Below are positions 56,780 to 64,000 of a stretch of DNA of 64,000 nucleotides, in pieces (position 1 is the stretch's first letter; each line of letters starts with the position of its first letter). A program made the position numbers and the translations under genes. The DNA comes from Lycorma delicatula (lineage: Eukaryota > Arthropoda > Insecta > Hemiptera > Fulgoridae). The notes under the pieces are model-generated. The model did no database searches. It saw only the letters and a list, made by a program, of their open reading frames with translations, and was not told the DNA's origin. Location of the stretch: assembly GCF_047948215.1 (NCBI RefSeq), contig NC_134458.1, forward strand, positions 135,597,571 through 135,661,570, written 5' to 3'.

Positions 56780-57349
56780 ATTCAATTTAAAACTGCAGGC
56801 AAGCCGAATTAATAAGAGTACTGGTCTGAGCATACGCACTTATTTAACGCCCACATGTCTCTCCTACCAAACAATTTAAAGTGCACTCCGTATAGTATTA
56901 AAAATACGAGTACAAAACAAAACAATGCATTACTTCGTAAACATGCTGTAGGAAGCATATTCGTATATGATACAATAAAAAGTTTATATATATATTTTTT
57001 TTTATTAATTGGACAATACTGTATGTTAACAATAGTTTTCGTTTAAAGTAATTATTAAACAGAATATTATCACATTTTATTACAATATGTTTTAATACAG
57101 AAATTTTTATTTCAAATTCAAAAAAATTTCTTCTATGATAATTTAACTATTTTTCAGCATCACTGGTTTTTACTACGCAGTATATTATTTACTTCGTAAA
57201 GAATAAACAAACATATAAAATTATTCCGTGGTTGATAAAAATATTAAAAAGTGATTAAAAATTATATAAGAATGAATGGTATGTATTATTTAAACTTACG
57301 ATAATTATCTGGCATGAAAAAGCTCAAAACATTTACAAGCTGATCCACC
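56780..57349. other. AT-rich, nothing recognised
   Basis: No supported feature. Confidence 0.45.
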
Positions 57350-57537
57350 GGTAAAAATATATTCTGGAACAAATTCAGATCCGATCATTCCAGAGAAATG
57401 TATTTAATTGAAACCCAACCACCAAAGAACACCGGTATTCACAGTCTAGAATTCAAATCCATATAAAAGCAACTGACTTTACAAGGAGTCGTACGTTAGA
57501 ATTCCCAACTTCGAAAAGTAGCTGATATTTGCGATGA
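57350..57537 (-). mobile_element. SINE family 1 copy, probably tail B
   Basis: Contains GAAACCCAACCACCAAAGAA, CACCGGTATTCACAGTCTAG and a degraded head (AACTTCGAAAAGTAGCTGAT). The left part (CCGGTAAAAATATATTCTGG, AACAAATTCAGATCCGATCA) fits the tail-B form. Confidence 0.7.
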
Positions 57538-57889
57538 CTTAAAAAAAAAATTAATTGAATTTATATCGTTAATTTTAATGTCAACCAATATAAAATATTT
57601 ACAATTTATTGTACAAATACAGCTGGCATGTTATGTGGAGATAGAAATATAAAGTCTTTGATGAAATACGACAGTTTGTTTTGCTCCAGTTGTATCGTCA
57701 CAAGACTATTCCTGTTTATCTGTCTAATAAACCATCATTCTCCATTTTTAAAAAGAAGATTTTACGCATCAAAAGTTTACTGTATTCAAATAAATTTTTA
57801 CCATTATTTAAATTTTTATAATTTACTTTTCATTTATTAAAGAAATATTTGACATTCAAACTAATGTAATATAGGCTGATCTTGCTTTT

Positions 57890-58440
57890 ATCCTACCTTT
57901 TTCAGACTTACCAAACCCTAAACCAGATTTTGATGGTTTATGTAGGCTAAAAACTCAACCTAATTAGGTAAATTTCATAAGAAAGCTGCCTATTGTAATG
58001 GGTACCATAAATCGACTTCCGGAAAATTTCGATATATCTTTGCGTTTCACATCCCCCAGACCCCAAAACCACAGTCAGATCAAAAGTTTATATATATGTG
58101 ATCGTTAGTCCTCTAAACATTACCTAAAAATTTGTCTGAAACAAATTTTGATATGACCAACCCTTACGAAAAGGGATGACGAAAATATTATTGGAATTGT
58201 AAGAAGATGCGGCTTGTCTTATGCTAAACGTGTGTTTAAATTTGAAGTTTCTTAACTTTAAGATGGAAATATTTTTTTTATGTCCTACTTAACACCGGTG
58301 AAATTTACCTCCGCCTTCCGGCGTGCCGAAAGGGATTTTTTCCCCACTTTATGAAATTATACGTTGACACGCTGCAATGATTTATACTCTAATTTGGTCA
58401 TTTAAAATCTTACTTTAATATATAAGGTAGGTATTATTTT
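57890..58440. repeat. probable dispersed-repeat remnant
   Basis: Balanced patches within AT-rich DNA (TAATGGGTACCATAAATCGA, CACATCCCCCAGACCCCAAA, CCGCCTTCCGGCGTGCCGAA). No second copy in this window. Looks TE-derived rather than genic. Confidence 0.3.
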
Positions 58441-59948
58441 GTTCAAAATATAGCGTTTTCAATTTTATTTAAAAAAAAGGATAATAAATAATTTAATTAG
58501 AGTAATATTTTTGGTTTTTATTTTTTGAAATATTAAGGTTTGAAAAACTGAGATAGTCGACATATTGGAATTCTGAAAATTTAAAAACATTAGATTGATT
58601 TATTTATTTCGTAGAGAAGGTTGGATTATTTCAATTTAATTAACGATCTTTATTCGGTACTTATGTATTAATTTTAAATTAGTTAAGGTATTCTTTAACT
58701 CGCATATTCTACAATTTTCAAAGTTCTTTAGTTAGTAAGAAAAAAGAAACCAAAGTAGGCTGAAAAAATAATTTGAATTCCTTAAAAAAAATAATAAACG
58801 GATATTTTACACTAGAAAGTTCAAATTCCAACCTCAAATAAGCTTTTACTTCTAAATCTACTATTTTATCAAATTAAAATTTAACAAAAGATGCACGGAA
58901 AAATTACAAATCTTCATATTCAAAAAGTTTATATTAAATTATTATTTTTTATTTTTTTATAAAACTTAGTTTTGTTTATTATTTTTCAAAAAAAAAAAAA
59001 ATATATATCCTAGAATTTTTAGTTTTTTTTTTTGGTACTAAACTTTAATATCTTTTTAATTTTTGAAAATAGAAACAGACCAACCACGGCTGTTATGAAA
59101 GTGGAATCGATTTCATAGTTCTTTTAAAATTAATACATTAAACTAAAAATGTTAAGTTTAAAATAATAAACTGGTTTTTAAAATTTATTTTAAACAAAGC
59201 TCACTTGGTCTTTCCTATCTATTTACGTATTTACTTTTAAATTATCGTAGAGGAAAATTAAATATATAGATTACTTAGCTGTTTTACGTTTCCTTTTTTT
59301 TAATTAATTTTTTTTCTGTTGAAAAAACTGATTAGTAAAAGAGTTTATCGCAGCAAATGAATAACTGATAGAGTTTACAGAGATGGCGCTGTATAGATAG
59401 AAAAATTAAAACTAGAAAGGTATAAAATATTGAACATGTCTGACTGTAATGTTTTATATCACACATAAGTAGTAATAAAATTTTTAATTTTATCGTTTAA
59501 ATAAAATTCTGAACTAGAAAGATGTACTAATTTTAAGATAAGTTTATTTATGATGACTGGATCACTGTTTTTAAAACCAGTTTTCTTTCTGCATAGCCCA
59601 ACTAAAATTTTTTCTTAAAAAAAAAAAGTAATAATAATAATAATAATAGTTTATATATAATCAACAAATTTAAGAATAATTAATTATAATAATATACTTT
59701 CATTTGCTTATGTGAGAATGTCATAAATAATTCATATAAATGTATTATATATATATAAGTTAATAAAACCGTTAACAAGGTATGAAAATATTATTTCTTT
59801 TCCGCACGGATAAGTTGCAAATAACGCTTAGAGGTTACCGGTACATCTAAGTTTAATATTTTTATCAGATAAAATTAAAAACGCCACGAACTACAAGTCA
59901 ACAAATAAACCTTATCTTTTTTAATTTATTTATTTATTCATTCAGTTT

Positions 59949-59950
<2 letters not shown>
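58441..59950. other. AT-rich, nothing recognised
   Basis: No supported feature in 1.5 kb. Confidence 0.45.

Positions 59951-59992
<42 letters not shown>
59951..59992 (+). repeat. (TA)n microsatellite
   Basis: About 20 TA units. Confidence 0.95.
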
Positions 59993-59995
<3 letters not shown>

Positions 59996-60948
59996 GTAAA
60001 TTATAAGTAAAATTTTTATTGATTAATCTGTTAAAAACGTTTAAAAAATCCATCATTCAAAAGCAGAAAAAAAATTAACGTAACAGTACAATAAACATCT
60101 TGAGCAAATCAGTTATAAAAAATAAGTTATACCAACTACAAAAAAAAGAAAAAAAAATTAATAATAATCATGGTCAAACTATGCACGAAATCTATATCGA
60201 AAATTTCTTATAATCTTATTAATTCACAATATTAAAATAATTGCGCAGCTGTATAGCTTTTTCTATTTACCTATATTTCGATGTGTATTTCTTAATTTCA
60301 TTCAATTAATTAAAATATTTCATTCGATCAATTTTGAATACAGCTTATGAATTGTTGAGCTCATCAAAAATATTTATTAAAGCATAATATTAATAACAAC
60401 CTATGATCTTTATTTTTGGCCAATGATTTATTATCATATTTATTAAGTACTTAATTATGGAGATTTTTATAAATATTTTTACTAAAAATTTGGTAGATGG
60501 ATTGTCACTAATACACTTATTTGCATAATAAAAGAAAAAATCATGAATCTTTTGGAATTTTAGTCAGGATTTATTTTACTAAAAATTATTGCCGTCGTTG
60601 AAACGTAAGTAATGGAATACTGTACTTCTTTAAAATATGGAAATCTTTTATAAAATTTTGAGAAAAATCTATCTACAGATTATAAAATTAAAAAAGTTTT
60701 ACAAATATAAACAATGATGAAGCAAATACATTCACACTTATTCGTATAGTGTAATGGACGCACTTCACTGCATAAAAACGATCGGTATTATAAAAGGAAA
60801 TCCCACTTAATAGAAGATTTTGTAAGATAAATTAATATAAAATGCATAGCTCAACAAAATAAAAAAAAAAAAAAAATTGCGTAGAATACAATATTATAAA
60901 AAATAAATGAATCCCGCACGTATATATATACGAGTACACATATGATAA
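59993..60948. other. AT-rich, nothing recognised
   Basis: No supported feature. Confidence 0.45.
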
Positions 60949-60959
60949 CACACACACAG

Positions 60960-61014
<55 letters not shown>
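60949..61014 (+). repeat. (CA)n microsatellite
   Basis: About 30 CA units with GA and TA interruptions near the left. The minus-strand open frame across it (60832-61056) is spurious. Confidence 0.95.
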
Positions 61015-61015
<1 letters not shown>

Positions 61016-61029
61016 TTTGAACATCTTTT

Positions 61030-61350
61030 ATATTTCTTCCTTCGGCCTGATATCACTTAAAATAACACAGCTCGGTGTGCCACTATAACCCGTGACGCAA
61101 TGCTGCGTAACGTCAAAATCAAACAGAAACAATCACCGTTAAATGGCAGTTATCGAAGGGACATATTAGATTGCATATGACATGAGAAATCCGTGCGTTA
61201 ATCTAATGTTTTCCAAATGCAGATGACAAAGGACAACCTCTTCACGGTCATTGTCTCGCACTGACGACGACTTTAAGTGAAATACAAAATAACATGATGC
61301 ACACGTATCGTCAACCAATCATACTAGAAAAATTTCTTTCAGTCGACATC
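61030..61350. other. balanced-composition island, possible regulatory DNA
   Basis: GC clearly higher than the flanks. Holds a near-palindrome TGACGCAATGCTGCGTAACG-TCA (about 61091-61113) with CRE-like half sites at both ends, and several TGACG/CGTCA words. A 41-codon minus frame (CVTGYSGTPSCVILSDIRPK) is open but unsupported. No repeat copy in the window. Confidence 0.3.
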
Positions 61351-61734
61351 AGAGTTAAAAATGGTTGAACTTTCAAGATATAAAACTTTTTAATAACAGG
61401 TTTGTGGTTATACTTTTAGTAATTTAAAATAAAATAATATTAATAAAAAACAAACCCGGAAGATTTAACAGATCTGGAAAATACATAACATATTTTTAAA
61501 AAATAATCTTTGGGAAAAACTAATAAAGAAGTCTATTTCTCTAGATAACTGTCTTCTGCAAATACTTTTAAAAAATAATAAAATTATAAATCTGCAAATA
61601 CTTTTAAAAAAAAATTAAATTATAAATAAAAGTTAAAAAACCCTTTTTTATTTTAAATCTATAAAAAAAAAATCCATTTCTTTAGAGTGCAAAATCAACA
61701 GGGTTACATCAAACAAATGAAAATAGAAATGTAA

Positions 61735-61942
61735 AAGTCCAACTCAGGAAAACTTTTCAAACAGAAATGAATTTAAAAAGTTCTTGTACAATTTGAATGG
61801 ACCCGTGGAACGGAAAAAGCCCATTAGCAGGAAGTGGACTGAAAAAAAAGCTGAAATCAGAACAGATGAAGAAATTTTAGGGAAAAAAAGAAGTCAAAAA
61901 AGAATATTGCATGATCCTTTGATGATCTATTCACAGAAAAAG
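61735..61942 (+). pseudogene. LINE reverse-transcriptase tail remnant (KWTEE type)
   Basis: Open plus frame: SPTQENFSNRNEFKKFLYNL, NGPVERKKPISRKWTEKKAE, IRTDEEILGKKRSQKRI. Matches the basic 'NKFRNLI ... KKxxGRKWTEERKxxHSE' tail of some non-LTR reverse transcriptases. AG and GT dinucleotides at its ends make it look like an exon, but the LINE reading explains it better. Confidence 0.5.
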
Positions 61943-61983
61943 GTACGACACCTTTTCTTTCTTTTTTTAATATTTATATTTAT

Positions 61984-62262
61984 AGTCGCATCATCAATTA
62001 AAGTCATTAGCGACTTATCAGTATACTGTAACTGTACCGGTAAATTTGTAGTCTTAACAAAGTCAGGCGGACAATTCCTGAAGTGTGTGGTTAATTGAAA
62101 CCCAACCACCAAAGAACACCGGTATTCACGATCTAGTATTCAAATACGAATAATAGTAACTACACGTTTATTAGGATTTCAACCTGAGAACTCTCGACTT
62201 CGAAATCAGCTGATTTACGATGACGGGTATACCCCTAGACCAGCCCAGGTGGGTTAGTGCAA
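61984..62262 (-). mobile_element. SINE family 1, tail B
   Basis: Minus-strand copy with the full body (ACCAAAGAACACCGGTATTC), the tRNA-like head at the right (CCCCTAGACCAGCCCAGGTG) and tail B at the left (TAGTCGCATCATCAATTAAA, GACTTATCAGTATACTGTAA), matching 25136-25275. Confidence 0.85.
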
Positions 62263-63350
62263 AACTTAGTATAAGTATACATTTTATCTTCATGTAAGGA
62301 ATTTAATAACAACATAATGTCCTAATTAATTATCACTCTTCTTCTGGATCATAAAAATAATTAAATTTTGAAATAGGAAAATAGAATATGCAAATTATAT
62401 AATACATTTTAATTTAAAAATACTTACATCTCAATGGAAACGTTCCATTAATTATCAACAAATATTTTTATTGTTTGGTCAATAAACCAACCAGGTAGAA
62501 TAAATTAAAGTTAAGATATCAAAAAGTAATTAAAGTAAATTAAATAACAAAAACCAATACAATACCAATATTATAATTTTTTTTAAATTACAGATTTTTG
62601 TACATACTTTTTTCGTTAAAAAATACATAATAGAATCAAAAAAATATTTTATAGTTTTTTCTAAATATGTAAAAAAAACCTTTAAAAATTAACAGACTAA
62701 GGTAGAAGTGGATCCCGGCGAATATTTCTGACCATATTGTTTAATATACAACATGTTTATCTATTTTGTAAATTATATCACAACCGAAGTAAGTATAGTA
62801 TGCAATGTGTCACTAGATAAATATCATCTCAAGGTGAACATATTAATGCTCAAGTAATATAAGCATCCCATACCAAGAAAAATGAGATCTATTATTGGAT
62901 TTACACTGCTACTTTTTTTACCTAGTAAAAAAGCTAAAATTTATAGCATTCTACAAGCCAAGCCTAACAAAATTTAATTAACCTGTGAAACCTTTACTCT
63001 GTTCAACACTTTAATAAACATATCATATCCTTACTCTTAGGGAAAGCAATATTGACAAATGTTGTAGTCAAATTTCTAATCTGACTGAATGGTTTATAAA
63101 TTAGTTTATTACTAGTTTAAAAACACGAAAACTTGTTATTACATACCATTGTAATATTTTAAAGAAAAACAATATTTCTGCAGTGCATATTTGAGCTGAT
63201 GAATGTAAAATTTTTGATCAATTACATTTTACTTCTATTCTAGATAATTATGGAATTATAGACTAGAAGAATGCTGACTGCTTAGACGAGAACTAACTGA
63301 AGTACTTATAAGAGGTTTTTCTTTAAAAATAATTGTATTATTGATTTCAG
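62263..63350. other. AT-rich, nothing recognised
   Basis: No supported feature. A 31-codon signal-peptide-like frame from ATG at 62883 is too short to support. Confidence 0.4.
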
Positions 63351-63432
63351 TGATGCACTCGTAGATTTTCCAGTACCGGAACGCTTGATGTTGTATTGTA
63401 GCAGACTGCAAGAATATGATCCACAGCTATAG
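63351..63432 (+). CDS. exon-like block, possible last exon of a plus-strand gene
   Basis: A good acceptor (TATTGATTTCAG ending at 63350) is followed by 1 nt and 26 codons reading DALVDFPVPERLMLYCSRLQ then EYDPQL and TAG. Codons are mixed and protein-like, in contrast to the flanking AT-rich DNA. An AATAAA follows at 63670-63675. I do not recognise the protein, and no upstream partner exon with matching phase was found in the window. Confidence 0.3.
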
Positions 63433-64000
63433 GTGACTGGCTATATGACAATGTTATGAAAAATGCACATTCATTTCGATATTTACATCGATAAGAAGCA
63501 AAATTTATCTCATATCAAATTTTTAACTTTTTCACGAATTAGATTTCTTTTTTTTGTTTTTGTTTGATTACATATGTTTAGGCAAGAGCAGTGTCTTTCG
63601 TCAAACACCAGTTAAAAAAGTAAATATTTTTCATTAAGATGTACGATAAAAATGAATACTTACTGTTAAAATAAAATTTAGTCCAGACTTTAAATTAAAA
63701 CAAATTTTATGGGAAAGGACAACTTTTTATTTATCCCAAAAAAACATTACCGGAACAGGTTCCGGCACCAGTATATCCATGACTGATCCCTCAATAAGAT
63801 TTATAATAATCCCTAGTCTTCTTTATAACTATCTTTTATCCTTGTCCTTAATTTATTATTTTTGGTAATAATCCGTAGATTTTTGAAAAATAATCTCTGC
63901 ATCTATGCTAAAGACATGGAAGTTTTACGGGTAAAGTATCCTTGCTGATTAACACTATCAAGACAAATCTAGGGATTCTGTTTCCTACCACATGACTAAG
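63433..64000. other. AT-rich, possible 3' untranslated sequence
   Basis: If 63351-63432 is a last exon, this is its 3' region, with AATAAA at 63670. It contains the palindrome CCGGAACAGGTTCCGG at 63750-63765. Otherwise nothing recognised. Confidence 0.3.

Noticed and set aside
60832..61056. 74-codon minus ORF rich in Cys-Val
   Set aside because: Translation of the (CA)n microsatellite.
61765..61942. Exon with AG acceptor (AAACAG) and GTACGA donor on the plus strand
   Set aside because: The residues match the basic KWTEE-type tail of LINE reverse transcriptases, and related remnants lie at 40.6 and 48.3 kb, so a TE origin is more likely than a host exon.
62883..62978. 31-codon ORF with signal-peptide-like start MRSIIGFTLLLFLPSKKAKI
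   Set aside because: Too short and AT-rich; no support from splice sites or composition.
1..64000. Bacterial, organellar or viral insertion, CRISPR arrays, operons
   Set aside because: Searched by eye on both strands. No ribosome-binding-site/ORF tandem structure, spacer arrays, or viral or organellar genes were recognised.

Overview
This is an AT-rich, intron-rich animal nuclear window dominated by transposable elements (TEs). There is no operon structure, no bacterial gene and no CRISPR. The mix of TEs points to an arthropod, most likely an insect with a large TE-rich genome (a hemipteran is my guess): several decayed transposases of the insect Tc1/mariner-like groups, RTE-like and CR1/Jockey-like non-LTR retrotransposons (LINEs), and tRNA-derived SINEs.

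The one gene I can reconstruct is a C2H2 zinc-finger gene on the minus strand. Four exons (35806-35991, 19889-20048, 17387-17616, 16153-16564) have consensus splice sites and matching phases. They encode the C-terminal part of a protein with at least six fingers and an acidic, serine-rich tail. Its 5' exons were not found and lie upstream of 35991, inside or outside the window. A coding-like block at 7228-7447 (-) is phase-compatible with this gene and could be an alternative last exon or another gene. A short exon-like block at 63351-63432 (+) may be the last exon of a plus-strand gene entering near the right edge.

Layout. 0-7 kb: diverged direct repeats, a SINE with a 17-bp target-site duplication (TSD), a LINE remnant, a 2.4-kb element with about 350-400-bp terminal inverted repeats (TIRs) and a dead transposase inside, and a mariner remnant. 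7-16 kb: mostly unrecognised AT-rich DNA with a TIR element and three SINEs. 16-36 kb: the zinc-finger exons, with a 15.8-kb intron holding at least twelve TE fragments, including a TA-flanked 1.3-kb transposon, a young 5'-truncated LINE with an exact 10-bp TSD, and a TIR element that has itself been invaded. 36-55 kb: a fold-back element and several LINE lineages, including the longest LINE copy (about 51.7-54.9 kb), plus two more TA-flanked or nested elements. 55-64 kb: mostly unrecognised AT-rich sequence, microsatellites, SINE copies and a LINE tail.

Every transposase and reverse-transcriptase region seen is broken by stops or frameshifts or is 5'-truncated, so none looks autonomous. The SINEs probably moved by borrowing LINE machinery.
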